DNA of 52,506 nucleotides from Methylomonas lenta (GTDB lineage: Bacteria > Pseudomonadota > Gammaproteobacteria > Methylococcales > Methylomonadaceae): NCBI RefSeq assembly GCF_001644015.1, contig NZ_LUUI01000122.1, positions 1-52,506 on the forward strand, read 5' to 3'. A program made the position numbers and the translations under genes. Below are positions 26,367-34,574 of this stretch, piece by piece. Position 1 is the first letter of the stretch; each line of letters begins with the position of its first letter. The notes under the pieces were generated by a model that made no database searches, was not told the origin of the DNA, and saw only the letters and a program-made list of their open reading frames with translations.

Positions 26367-26996
26367 ATGAATACTCTTTTTCCCGATTGTGTATTACTGG
26401 TGTTTTGTAAGGCACCGATAGCAGGGCAGGTCAAAACCCGTTTACAGCCATCGCTAACAGCAGAACAGGCGGTGGCAGCGCATATTCAACTTACAAGGTT
26501 CACCTTGAATCGCGCCTTTGAACAGCCGTTGTGTGATGTGCAGTTGTATTGTGCACCGGATACACAGCAAGCATTTTTTCAAGCGTGCGCTGTGGATTAT
26601 CCATTGACATTGGCTAAACAAGAGGGCGCTGATCTAGGATTGCGAATGCTTAATGCCTTTAAGCAAGCACTCACAAGCTATCGTCATGTGATTGTTATGG
26701 GGTGCGATTGTCCCAGTCTCACCTATGCTGATCTTCAACAAGCATTTACAGCTTTGCAAAATGGCTATGATGTGGTGATTGGTCCAGCTGCAGACGGTGG
26801 CTACGTTTTGATCGGCTTGAATGAGTCGCAAGAGTTTTTATTTGAAAGCATGCCTTGGGGCACTAACACCGTAGCCTCTCAAACCTATCTATGTGCAGAA
26901 CAGAATGGATTGACTGTATTTAAGCTAAGCCAGCAATGGGATGTAGATTATGTTGAGGACTGGCAACGATTTTTAAGGGAATTTTGTAATAGTTGA
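26367..26996 (+). CDS. DUF2064 / TIGR04282 nucleotidyl- or glycosyltransferase-like protein
   Basis: A 209-residue soluble protein with a nucleotide-diphospho-sugar transferase fold. It has LVFCKAPIAGQVKTRL (nucleotide-binding start, K and R as in CofC/MobA relatives), then GADLGLRM, MGCDCPSLTYADL (DxP/D motif) and GPAADGGYVLIGL. This combination defines the TIGR04282 group, named for arsenosugar biosynthesis in some bacteria. No arsenic gene is nearby, so the specific role is open. Length is typical. Confidence 0.85.
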   Translation: MNTLFPDCVLLVFCKAPIAGQVKTRLQPSLTAEQAVAAHIQLTRFTLNRAFEQPLCDVQLYCAPDTQQAFFQACAVDYPLTLAKQEGADLGLRMLNAFKQALTSYRHVIVMGCDCPSLTYADLQQAFTALQNGYDVVIGPAADGGYVLIGLNESQEFLFESMPWGTNTVASQTYLCAEQNGLTVFKLSQQWDVDYVEDWQRFLREFCNS

Positions 26997-27090
26997 TTAT
27001 GTGGCCCTGGTTTTGAGTGTTAGGGTCGTCGAATGCTGGATCGTTGAAGCTGCCTTAGCAAAATACTCTATTCTTGATTTAATTGGGGGA

Positions 27091-27723
27091 TTATTCCTTC
27101 GTATTCGGATAGAGTGCCTCACCTATAGTGACAATCTGTGCCAACTCAAGTAAGTTTTTGCTGGAGGTTTTTCGCAATATATTTGATTTATGAATCTCGA
27201 CTGTACGATGGCTGATATCTAGTTGTTGAGCAATTATCTTATGGGTCAGACCCTCAATTAAGAGTGGCATAATTTCTTTTTCCCGCTCAGTCAGTGATCC
27301 AAGTAATAACTGACAACGTTGATTTTCCTCCTGTTCAGCCACCTGCTTTTCGCCTTCTTTTAGTGCTGTATTAATGCTGTTCATTAGCGTTTTACGTGAG
27401 ACAGGTTTAGTTAGGAAATTCGAGGCACCGGCTTTGATGGTTTTAACACTGAGGGGGATATTGCCATGCCCTGTAAGGAAAATGATTGGTAGCGGGAAGC
27501 CGCGGTTGTTTAACTCTGTCTGGAGTTGGAGTCCATTCATTTCAGGCATATTGATATCGATGATCGCGCAACCACGCAATTCAGGCTGATAAAACTCAAG
27601 AAATGTCTTAGCATCGCTAAAACCTTCTACAGATAGGCCGTCCAGTTCGATTATTAGCTTCAGAGAATCACGGATTTTTGGGTCGTCATCTATGATAAAC
27701 ACAGTCATGTCGTTGGTGTTCAT
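27091..27723 (-). CDS. FixJ-like LuxR-family response regulator
   Basis: A 210-residue two-component regulator. The receiver domain (1-120) has acidic Asp12-Asp13-Asp14, phospho-acceptor Asp56 in AIIDINMPEMNG, and LTGHG and LTKPV for the Thr and Lys of the switch. The LuxR-type HTH (about 145-205) has SLTEREKEIMPLLIEGLTHK and AQQLDISHRTVEIHKSNIL. The ATG at 27723 overlaps the kinase stop (ATGA), so the two proteins are made in step. The overall plan and the PAS-rich kinase resemble FixLJ/TodST-type systems; the signal and targets are unknown. Confidence 0.9.
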   Translation of the reverse strand: MNTNDMTVFIIDDDPKIRDSLKLIIELDGLSVEGFSDAKTFLEFYQPELRGCAIIDINMPEMNGLQLQTELNNRGFPLPIIFLTGHGNIPLSVKTIKAGASNFLTKPVSRKTLMNSINTALKEGEKQVAEQEENQRCQLLLGSLTEREKEIMPLLIEGLTHKIIAQQLDISHRTVEIHKSNILRKTSSKNLLELAQIVTIGEALYPNTKE

Positions 27724-29588
27724 AAGCTGATGGGTAGGGTGATGTGAAAAGTTGCGCCAAGCTTGCAATTTTGGTCGAGCCAGAGTTGTCCGTCATTGGC
27801 TTCAATTAAGGCGCGGGTGATGGCTAATCCCATACCAATACCACCGGTTTTTGTGGTGAAAAAAGGGTCAAAAATGCGCTTTGCAATATCTGAGGATAAC
27901 CCGGGGCCGTTGTCTTGAACTGTAATTAATATCATATCCAGCTTGGTCGTGGCTTTGATGCTGATAAGAATGGTTTTGGGTTCCATTCCGGCATCTCGCA
28001 TTGCTTCCACACTGTTGCGTAACACATTGGTTAGTGCCAACTGAATTTGTAGGCGATTAGTGCGTACGGGCGGTAATCCGGGTTGCAATTGCAGCTGAGT
28101 CTGGAAATTGCCCAAGCTATTGTTTTGAGCTGTGCTTATTGTTTCTCTAATAAAGCTATTAATATCCAATAATTCAGTGGTGATTTTATCTTGATGAAGA
28201 AAGTTCAATAGCTCATGTAAGGTTTGACCGGCGTGTTGAGCGAGTTCGGCACAGTCTTGAACAGCTTGTTTGATTTTATTCAGGTCGGGTGATTTGTCAT
28301 CCAGGGATTGATAGGCGAATTCACTGTATGCGGAAATGGCTGTTAGTGGTTGATTGAGTTCATGAGCAATAGCTGATATTGTTTGGGTGGCTAGTTGTTT
28401 ATGATGTAACGCTCTAATTGCAAGGCCATTGTTTTGTTTTGCAAGGGCATTCTTTTTGTGGTTGCTGATATCTTGAATTATGCCTACGATACGCGTTACC
28501 TGATTGTCGTGGAAATATCCTCTGCCAATAGAAGAAACCCATATCTCATCATGCCCCGGCGGCTGTAGAACCCTATATTCGAGATGAAATTGCCCTAATC
28601 CTTCCTGCGTCAAATATTCACATAACAGCTGTTCTCGATTTATACGGTCTTCTGGATGTATGCCTGAGAGGAACTTTTCAAGCGTAAACGATTCCTCGGC
28701 GCTAACACCCCAAATATCGCGAAGCCGCTGATTGCAATGTATGTGTTGGTCGATCAAATTGATATCGTATATACCAAAGTTAGTGGCAGTTTCCGCGAGT
28801 GTTAAGAGTTCTTTGCTGGATTGTAATGCCAATGCTGTTAAAGCGCGCTCGGTTACATCCACCACGATAGCAACGCAATTACAAGGTTGGCGTAAGGCGT
28901 CATTGATACGGGAAAATGAAATATTGACCCAGGCTTGGTGGCCATTTTTACACAAATAGCGCGTTTCGAGCGTATAGGGACGGTTGTTAGTAATCAGTTC
29001 TTGAAAGAGTTCAATATGACGTGGTTGTTCATTAGGATGGATGAGTTCTCGCATATTGATACTTAGCAACTGATCCTCAGAGTACCCGGTGATTTCAGAA
29101 AAATAATGGTTAACATGGGTGATGTTACCGAGTAAATCGGTTTGTACAATGCCGATAATCGCTTGATCAAACATGGCGCGTAGGCATTCAGCATTTTCAC
29201 TGGTGCGTTGATTTTTTTGCCAATGCTCGTCAATATCGCACCGATTGATCTTTACACAAAGATATTCATTCTGCGGCAAAGCGGTAATCCTAATCTCTGT
29301 CAATATAGTTGAACCGTCACCTAGGGACACAGGAAGCACTCTACCCTTATCCACCGCACGTTTTTCCATGTGATTGAGGGATTGATTTTGTTGTTCTAAA
29401 GCTTTGCAAAGATCAGGGAATAAATGATCAATTTTAAGTTTGGCCAGTTGTTCAGCGTTGTAACCTAGCAGGTGTTGTGCGGACAGATTAGAGGCTACGA
29501 CTGCACCTGATCTATCCGTTAGTAACAGGGCATCGGAAACAGACTCAAAAAACAATCTGAATACAGCAGCATCAATCAATGTGTCCAA
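27720..29588 (-). CDS. PAS-domain sensor histidine kinase (FixL-like)
   Basis: A 622-residue soluble kinase with no membrane span. It has three PAS domains: about 10-115, 135-250 (ending VDVTERAL) and 262-378 (a PAS/PAC ending IQDISNHKK). The HisKA domain has phosphorylated His409 in AIAHELNQPLTAIS. The HATPase domain has N525 in NVLRNSVEAM, DNGPGL, and FFTTKTGGIGMGLAI. No haem-binding Fix signature is obvious, so oxygen sensing is not claimed. It starts with TTG, with GGAG at proper distance. A cytosolic signal is likely. Confidence 0.92.
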   Translation of the reverse strand: MDTLIDAAVFRLFFESVSDALLLTDRSGAVVASNLSAQHLLGYNAEQLAKLKIDHLFPDLCKALEQQNQSLNHMEKRAVDKGRVLPVSLGDGSTILTEIRITALPQNEYLCVKINRCDIDEHWQKNQRTSENAECLRAMFDQAIIGIVQTDLLGNITHVNHYFSEITGYSEDQLLSINMRELIHPNEQPRHIELFQELITNNRPYTLETRYLCKNGHQAWVNISFSRINDALRQPCNCVAIVVDVTERALTALALQSSKELLTLAETATNFGIYDINLIDQHIHCNQRLRDIWGVSAEESFTLEKFLSGIHPEDRINREQLLCEYLTQEGLGQFHLEYRVLQPPGHDEIWVSSIGRGYFHDNQVTRIVGIIQDISNHKKNALAKQNNGLAIRALHHKQLATQTISAIAHELNQPLTAISAYSEFAYQSLDDKSPDLNKIKQAVQDCAELAQHAGQTLHELLNFLHQDKITTELLDINSFIRETISTAQNNSLGNFQTQLQLQPGLPPVRTNRLQIQLALTNVLRNSVEAMRDAGMEPKTILISIKATTKLDMILITVQDNGPGLSSDIAKRIFDPFFTTKTGGIGMGLAITRALIEANDGQLWLDQNCKLGATFHITLPISL

Positions 29589-30044
29589 AAGTAGACTCCA
29601 GTAGTGTAAGAGCGGGTGGTGTGAATTAATGAGTAATTTGTTCAGGATTCAAGCGCGTTTTTCTAGCGCAAGTCCGGTGATGTAAAAGGTTAATCAGCAG
29701 CCTAACAAATGCTCTGTGCCATAGTAAAAAAGTGGATTAAATAAATTTAAAAAGCTTGAAATCATATTGTCTTTTGTTTGTTTCGAATATAAGGGCTAAC
29801 CCTTACGTGTTCGCACGGATAGAAAAAAAACTTCCTAACGGCGATTATTAACCCACAAACCAAAAACATAGTCCATGCGTGATTCTCCGTCGCAGCTTTA
29901 CTAATCACAATGCGTTGTTTGATCCGGATGCTGGGTTTGCTTATGGCAAGAATGAAAAAGCAGTTACGTCAGTGTCCAAATTCACAGCATGGCTTATTCT
30001 CGGTAAACAGCAGGATTTTGATTGTTGAGATATGAGGGGCGACT
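29589..30044. other. Divergent regulatory region
   Basis: A 456-base non-coding stretch between the leftward kinase gene and the rightward PAS gene; it must carry promoters for both. It is AT-rich around 29710-29790 and includes the palindrome described separately. No open frame with a ribosome site was seen. Confidence 0.6.
29790..29805. promoter_or_regulatory. Palindrome TAAGGG-CTAA-CCCTTA, candidate operator
   Basis: Perfect 6-bp arms around four bases, midway between the FixL-like kinase gene and the PAS-protein gene. The TAAGG...CCTTA form is reminiscent of FixJ-class sites, so autoregulation by the neighbouring response regulator is a reasonable guess. Confidence 0.4.
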
Positions 30045-30641
30045 ATGAGTAGATTAGATGTGTCAACAAATTCACTATGGAACAGCTGGAATGTGTATCC
30101 AAAATGGCATAGACAGTTGGCTGTCTACAGATTGGAGCCGCTAATTGCTATGTGTGAACAAGTTAGATGGAATCCTTCAGCCATGTTAGCCATTGGGCCT
30201 GGTTTCGGGGTTGTGCAAAACAAGCATCAAGCACTAGCAAAATTTAACGTTTCTGTACGCGAAAAGTTAATGAAGATTAGCAATATTGAGAAGGATGTTG
30301 TTGATGGCGGCATGGCTATCCTGATTTTGAATGATAACGGTCGAATTCATCACTGCAACAGCAGAAGTAGTCTGTTGTTCGGTTGGAAAACTGACTGTCT
30401 TGTTGGGCAGAATGTGAGTGTCGTGCTGCCAGAGTTAACTGAAATATCCTTAATCAGTAATGGACATATTAATCCACAGTTACGATTCTGGGCGCATATT
30501 GGTCATCGGTTTGAGATGTTTGGTCAGTATGGTGATTTGTATAAATGTCAAATAAATTTTAATCACAATGAGCATCATGGTCGGCATTATATACAACTGA
30601 TTATTCATACTATAGAAAAATACCTGGATGTCTTGCAGTAG
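30045..30641 (+). CDS. Stand-alone PAS-domain protein
   Basis: A 198-residue protein with an N-terminal region of unknown type (1-80, rich in Trp: LWNSWNVYPKWHRQL) and one PAS domain (about 85-185). The PAS has GGMAILILNDNGRIHHCNS, LFGWKTDCLVGQNVSVVLPE, then the strand KCQINFNH and HGRHYIQLIIHTIE. No kinase, GGDEF or DNA-binding part follows, so it must work through a partner, probably the adjacent regulator at 30744 (103-base gap) or the FixL/FixJ pair. GAGGGG precedes the ATG. Ligand residues could not be identified. Confidence 0.7.
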   Translation: MSRLDVSTNSLWNSWNVYPKWHRQLAVYRLEPLIAMCEQVRWNPSAMLAIGPGFGVVQNKHQALAKFNVSVREKLMKISNIEKDVVDGGMAILILNDNGRIHHCNSRSSLLFGWKTDCLVGQNVSVVLPELTEISLISNGHINPQLRFWAHIGHRFEMFGQYGDLYKCQINFNHNEHHGRHYIQLIIHTIEKYLDVLQ

Positions 30642-30743
30642 AGGGTGACTGGATTTAGACGAAAAATTAAAAAATTAAGCATAGAAGCTTGCATATTAAG
30701 ACAGTTGAGTCATATTATTAAAATTATTTTAACCATAAAAATA

Positions 30744-31565
30744 ATGAAAATATTAAATAGTATTTCTGTTGTTGATAATGATAAATATTTCTTAGGATTA
30801 TTAAAAGGATATTGTTATGTAAACAATATAATTTTAAATGAGCATGATTTTGATATGGCTGGAGTTAAAGAAATTGAAGTAATCAGACCTGCTTTAGTGT
30901 TTTTTTCTCTAGAACTATTAGGTGATAACACAAAAGTACTGGATACATTATTGTCTATTATAGAGAGCATGAAGGGGAATTTAATGGTCTGTGGCTTAAA
31001 TAAGAACTCAGCAGATATTTATAATGGGATACCTGGCTGGTTTGGTGAGGTTATTAATGATTCTATTTGTGAGGTCGATTGGTTTATTAAGAAAAAATTC
31101 TGCTTAGATGTTCGTTCTGCTGATGATAGAAGGTTTCGTGAAAGGCGAAACTTCAAAGAAAGAAGAAGTGGTGACTCAAATAATTTCGCCGATTATGGTT
31201 CTATATTGTCTGTACAGAGAGGCGTTGAAAGAATTTGCTTTAAGGGTCTTAGAATAGACAGTAATAATAAGTGCGTATTTTTGAATGATCGTAGAGTTGA
31301 TTTGACACGTAAGGAGTTTGATCTAATCGAATTGTTGTCTACAGATATTGATCGAATCTATTCCGCAGAAGAAATTATTAATCACATTTGGCCTGAAAAT
31401 AGCCGGGCAACAAAGTCAGACCTTTATCAATATATGCATTTGCTAAGAAAAAAGATTGAAAATGACCCTAATAATCCAAGATGGATTATGACTATAAAAG
31501 GTTTTGGCTATAGATTGAATTTACACAATGCTGATATTGAAAAGCAAGAGGCGCTTTGTTCTTAA
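30744..31565 (+). CDS. OmpR-type winged-helix regulator with degenerate receiver
   Basis: A protein of about 273 residues. Residues 1-115 have the beta-alpha pattern of a receiver (SISVVDNDKYFLGLLKG), but the phospho-acceptor strand reads ALVFFSLELL, with Ser in place of Asp, so phosphorylation is unlikely. A very basic linker follows (RRFRERRNFKERR, about 130-145). The C-terminal winged helix (about 170-265) is canonical: LTRKEFDLIELLST, then AEEIINHIWPE, LYQYMHLLRKKIENDPNNP and IMTIKGFGYRL. It is AT-rich relative to neighbours. Its place directly before the surface-protein locus makes it the prime candidate regulator. Confidence 0.82.
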   Translation: MKILNSISVVDNDKYFLGLLKGYCYVNNIILNEHDFDMAGVKEIEVIRPALVFFSLELLGDNTKVLDTLLSIIESMKGNLMVCGLNKNSADIYNGIPGWFGEVINDSICEVDWFIKKKFCLDVRSADDRRFRERRNFKERRSGDSNNFADYGSILSVQRGVERICFKGLRIDSNNKCVFLNDRRVDLTRKEFDLIELLSTDIDRIYSAEEIINHIWPENSRATKSDLYQYMHLLRKKIENDPNNPRWIMTIKGFGYRLNLHNADIEKQEALCS

Positions 31566-31916
31566 AGTTATTGCTTTGGCGGTCATGGTGTAAATCATGA
31601 TGTTATTTAACGACGTTAAAGTCAGTAAGTCTATTTTATTTAGAGTTGGTTAATGATTATGACGTTGTAGTCTGATTCAGTTAAAGCGCTGTAAGTGGTG
31701 AGGATTTTTTGCGTCTGTATTAATTGTTTATTTGATTTATTTATCCGGAATTTTAATTAAATAATGAGATTGTTTATATGGAATTTTGAGCATCACGTTA
31801 AGCATAATTTAATCGTGGTAGCGACTGATTAAATTATGAAATTAATCGTATGTTCCACTCTCATTGGATATGACATCTGATGGAATTTGAAATTTTATCT
31901 TTTCGGAGTAAAAACA
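31566..31916 (+). promoter_or_regulatory. Promoter/leader region of the Fap-like locus
   Basis: A 351-base AT-rich non-coding region. It contains a perfect palindrome TTTAACG-A-CGTTAAA (31606-31620), a plausible site for a dimeric regulator. It also contains a perfect 12-bp inverted repeat with a 12-base loop (31803-31838), listed separately. CGGAGT lies about 7 bases before the ATG at 31917. No small gene was found in it. Confidence 0.55.
31803..31838 (+). promoter_or_regulatory. 12-bp inverted repeat in the leader
   Basis: CATAATTTAATC and GATTAAATTATG pair perfectly across GTGGTAGCGACT, 78 bases before the start codon of the repeat-protein gene. It could be a double operator or an RNA stem in the leader. 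A third partial copy of the half-site (AAATTAATC) follows at once. Confidence 0.55.
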
Positions 31917-33395
31917 ATGAAACAATTCAATAAAACATTAATAGCTACCGGTATTTTGTTGGCGTTGGGTTCAGCATCCAGCGCATGGGCGAACCCAACT
32001 AATACAGCGACTGAAGTTGTTGATAGTCAGTCGGCGAGTGTTGATTCTGCAGCAAAAGGCCAAGGTAATTCATCCATCAGTGAAGGCGGTACTTCTTCGA
32101 TTGGTGCAATTACGGACACCTATACAAAGACAAATACTGAAACTTTCACCAAAACTGATAATAGCCAGGATAACGATACCAAAACCTATACAAAAACCTC
32201 GGCTGAAGAAAGCTATAACACCGATAACAGTCAAGATAACGACACTAAAACCTTCAGTAAAACCGACAATAGTCAGGATAACGATACTAAAACCTTCAGT
32301 AAAACCGACAATAGTCAGGATAACGATACTAAAACTTATACAAAAACTTCGGCTGAAGAAAGTTATAACACCGATAACAGTCAAGATAACGATACCAAAA
32401 CTATTACTAAAACTGATAACAGCCAGGATAACGATAGCAAAACCTATACAAAAACCTCGGCTGAAGAAAGCTATAACACCGATAACAGTCAAGATAACGA
32501 CACAAAAACCTATACAAAAACTTCAACTGAAGACAGTTATAACACCGACAACAGTCAAGACAACGACACAAAAACCTATACAAAAACATCAGCTAAAGAA
32601 AGCTATAACACTGATAACAGCCAAGATAATGACACCAAAACCATTACAAAAACTGATAGTAGTGTTAATGCAGAGGGTAAAGCAAAAGCTGAAGATAACG
32701 CAGCTGCTGTAAACGGTAGCGGAACCGCTTCCACCACCAATACAAAAACAGATAGCAGCATTGCCGACAATGGTGAATCTAAAGCCAAAGATAATGCAGC
32801 CTCTGTCAATGGCAGTGGAACCGCTTCTACCACTAATACAAAATCCGATAACAGTATTGCGAAAAACGGTGAAGTAGATGCTGAAGATAGAGCTGCAGCT
32901 GTTAACGGCAGTGGTAGTGCATCTACAACAGATTCCAGCACCAGCAATAAAAGCAAAGCGAGTGCCGAAGATCAAGCCGCAGCAGTGGGTCGTGATGGAA
33001 CTGCAACTTCCACCAACAACCATGCTAAAGCTGACGCAGAAGGTTCTGCCGCATCCAACACAGGTTCTGCAACCTCAACTTACACGCAAACAAACGTGTC
33101 TACCAGTGGTGATGCTTCACCTGCTATAGCTTCAAATGGCGGCGCTGTTTCTGTTAATAACTCTTATCTGGCTGGTAGTGTAACCGGCGCGGGTGCAGGC
33201 TACGATATGCTGGCTGCAAAAGATGGTAATGGCGGCTTGATTCCTGTAGCCAGCAATAGTATTGATAATTCATACAATAACTTTGCCGGTCTGAATCAGT
33301 CTGTACAAAATTCAGGTAACTCTTCTTTGGCGCAACAACAAGTGTCTTTCCAAGGCAATGTTAGCGTCAATCAAAACACACCTGTGGCTCCTTAA
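31917..33395 (+). CDS. Secreted Asn/Asp/Thr repeat protein, FapC-like adhesin/amyloid candidate
   Basis: A protein of about 492 residues with a clear signal peptide (KQFNKTLIATGILLALGSAS, cleavage after AWA). Residues 80-245 are nine tandem units starting TDNSQDNDTK. Residues 246-385 are three to four longer units with AAxVNGSGTASTTNTK. The non-repeated C-terminal third (YLAGSVTGAGAGYDML ... VSFQGNVSVNQNTPVAP) is Gln/Asn-rich. There are no Cys residues. Together with the C39 peptidase and FapF-like barrel downstream, this fits the structural subunit of a Fap-type fibre or a surface adhesin. No sequence identity to Pseudomonas FapC is claimed. The hairpin after it may limit read-through. Confidence 0.72.
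   Translation: MKQFNKTLIATGILLALGSASSAWANPTNTATEVVDSQSASVDSAAKGQGNSSISEGGTSSIGAITDTYTKTNTETFTKTDNSQDNDTKTYTKTSAEESYNTDNSQDNDTKTFSKTDNSQDNDTKTFSKTDNSQDNDTKTYTKTSAEESYNTDNSQDNDTKTITKTDNSQDNDSKTYTKTSAEESYNTDNSQDNDTKTYTKTSTEDSYNTDNSQDNDTKTYTKTSAKESYNTDNSQDNDTKTITKTDSSVNAEGKAKAEDNAAAVNGSGTASTTNTKTDSSIADNGESKAKDNAASVNGSGTASTTNTKSDNSIAKNGEVDAEDRAAAVNGSGSASTTDSSTSNKSKASAEDQAAAVGRDGTATSTNNHAKADAEGSAASNTGSATSTYTQTNVSTSGDASPAIASNGGAVSVNNSYLAGSVTGAGAGYDMLAAKDGNGGLIPVASNSIDNSYNNFAGLNQSVQNSGNSSLAQQQVSFQGNVSVNQNTPVAP
32154..32651 (+). repeat. Coding tandem repeats, 66-bp and 42-bp units
   Basis: Nine units sharing the 11-residue core TDNSQDNDTKT (one unit has DSKT). Five are 22 residues long, ending YTKTSAEESYN or near variants. 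Four are 14 residues long, ending FSK or ITK. Order: long, short, short, long, short, long, long, long, short; total 166 codons. Many units are nearly identical at DNA level, so copy number should vary between strains. Confidence 0.95.
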
Positions 33396-33425
33396 AAGTT
33401 AATTATCATAGATTAACTTGAGTTT

Positions 33426-33453
33426 ACCGGCGAACAAGAAATTGTTCGCCGGT
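33426..33453 (+). terminator. Strong hairpin after the repeat-protein gene
   Basis: ACCGGCGAACAA and TTGTTCGCCGGT form a perfect 12-bp stem with a GAAA tetraloop. No T-run follows, so it looks like an RNA-stabilising or partial-termination element that would make the first gene's message more abundant than that of the downstream genes. Confidence 0.65.
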
Positions 33454-33487
33454 ATCTAGTTAGTAATGTAATTAAAAGGGGCAATGT

Positions 33488-33841
33488 ATGAAAAGATTAA
33501 TAATAAGTTTATTTTCAACGCTGCTGATAGGAATGCTGGCAAATAATGGGGTTAATGCTGAGACGGGTAATGCAGCATTTTTTGAGCAGGCTGAAATGGT
33601 ATTAAGTGAAGATCTGGATAATCAGAGAGGACAGGGTGGGGTAGATATACTCACGCTTAATAGGCAAAATGTAACTGCATTATTGAAAGATAATACTGCC
33701 ACAAATAATATGAATGGGTTTAATATTATTGATAATGGTTCATTTGCAGGGGCAAGCGGTATGATTTCAGTGATACAGAATAGTGGTAATAATGTCATTA
33801 TTCAGGATTCGACGGTATTCAATGTTACGGTTATACCTTAA
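33488..33841 (+). CDS. Small exported protein with RG-GG motif
   Basis: 117 residues with a signal peptide (MKRLIISLFSTLLIGMLANN, cleavage after VNA). The segment SEDLDNQRGQGG (about residues 39-50) resembles the double-glycine leader motif recognised by C39 peptidases and the DEELDQLRGG of the gene at 34575. The rest is Asn-rich with predicted strands (NAFNIIDNG-like GFNIIDNGSFAGASG, then VIQNSGNNVIIQDSTV), resembling the C-terminal QNSGNSS part of the repeat protein. It could be a minor fibre subunit or nucleator, analogous to FapB in position only. AAAGGGG precedes the start. Confidence 0.65.
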   Translation: MKRLIISLFSTLLIGMLANNGVNAETGNAAFFEQAEMVLSEDLDNQRGQGGVDILTLNRQNVTALLKDNTATNNMNGFNIIDNGSFAGASGMISVIQNSGNNVIIQDSTVFNVTVIP

Positions 33842-33854
33842 TGGACCCTTTGAT

Positions 33855-34556
33855 ATGAAATTATCTGCTGCGATACCTGCTTTATTGATGATATTGTCCG
33901 TATTCAATACCTATGCTGATGCCTTTAATTTAAACGGTATGGCGGGTGGTGGAAATTATGCAGTTCCGGTAATGAGCTTTGCAGAAAGACGCTTTAAAAC
34001 TGTATATAAGCAAAAGTACGACTTTAGTTGTGGTTCCGCTACCCTAGCGAGTTTGCTATCGTTTCACTATGACGATGTTGTGGATGAACAAGCGGTATTT
34101 GTAGATATGTACGAAAATGGAGATAAACAAAAAATTCAGCAACAGGGATTTTCGATGCTGGATATGAAACTGTATTTAGAGAGACGTGGCTATTTGGCCA
34201 ATGGATTTAAGCTTAATCTGGATGGACTAATTGAGGCCAATGCGCCTGCCATTACTATTATTAATAACAAAGGCTATTTACATTTTGTCATTATTAAGGG
34301 TATCAGTGATAGCGAGGTATTGGTTGGAGACCCTGCAGCCGGTGTTAAGGCATTTCCCAGGCCTGATTTTGAAAGAATGTGGGAAAATCGTATCTTGTTT
34401 TTAATACATGACAAACAGACACTGGCTGATAACCATTTTCAGGATAAAGCAGAATGGGCGCTTAGAACTAAAGCACCATTGGATAGAATGGTCGATCTGA
34501 ATCGTGACAGTTTGGCAGCGTTCAATCTATTGCAGCCAGGTCGTTGGGACTTTTAA
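33855..34556 (+). CDS. C39-family peptidase, FapD-like
   Basis: A protein of about 233 residues with a signal peptide (ending TYADA), so acting in the periplasm. Papain-like C39 residues are present: oxyanion Gln and catalytic Cys in KQKYDFSCGSATLASLL, His in YLHFVIIKG, and Asp in VLVGDPAAG. This form, without a transporter domain, is that of FapD in the Pseudomonas Fap amyloid system and related periplasmic C39 proteins. Likely substrates are the neighbouring small proteins with glycine-glycine motifs. The start ATG at 33855 lies 13 bases after the upstream stop; a longer frame into the preceding gene was rejected. Confidence 0.85.
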   Translation: MKLSAAIPALLMILSVFNTYADAFNLNGMAGGGNYAVPVMSFAERRFKTVYKQKYDFSCGSATLASLLSFHYDDVVDEQAVFVDMYENGDKQKIQQQGFSMLDMKLYLERRGYLANGFKLNLDGLIEANAPAITIINNKGYLHFVIIKGISDSEVLVGDPAAGVKAFPRPDFERMWENRILFLIHDKQTLADNHFQDKAEWALRTKAPLDRMVDLNRDSLAAFNLLQPGRWDF

Positions 34557-34574
34557 TTAACTCTGGGCGACGAA

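Noticed and set aside
27720-29588. Haem-based oxygen sensing by the FixL-like kinase
   Set aside because: The PAS domains lack an obvious FixL haem His/Arg signature, so only the general architecture is claimed.
32017-33129. Long open frames in other frames and strands through the repeat-protein gene
   Set aside because: They arise from low-complexity repeats; only the frame from 31917 has a signal peptide and ribosome site.
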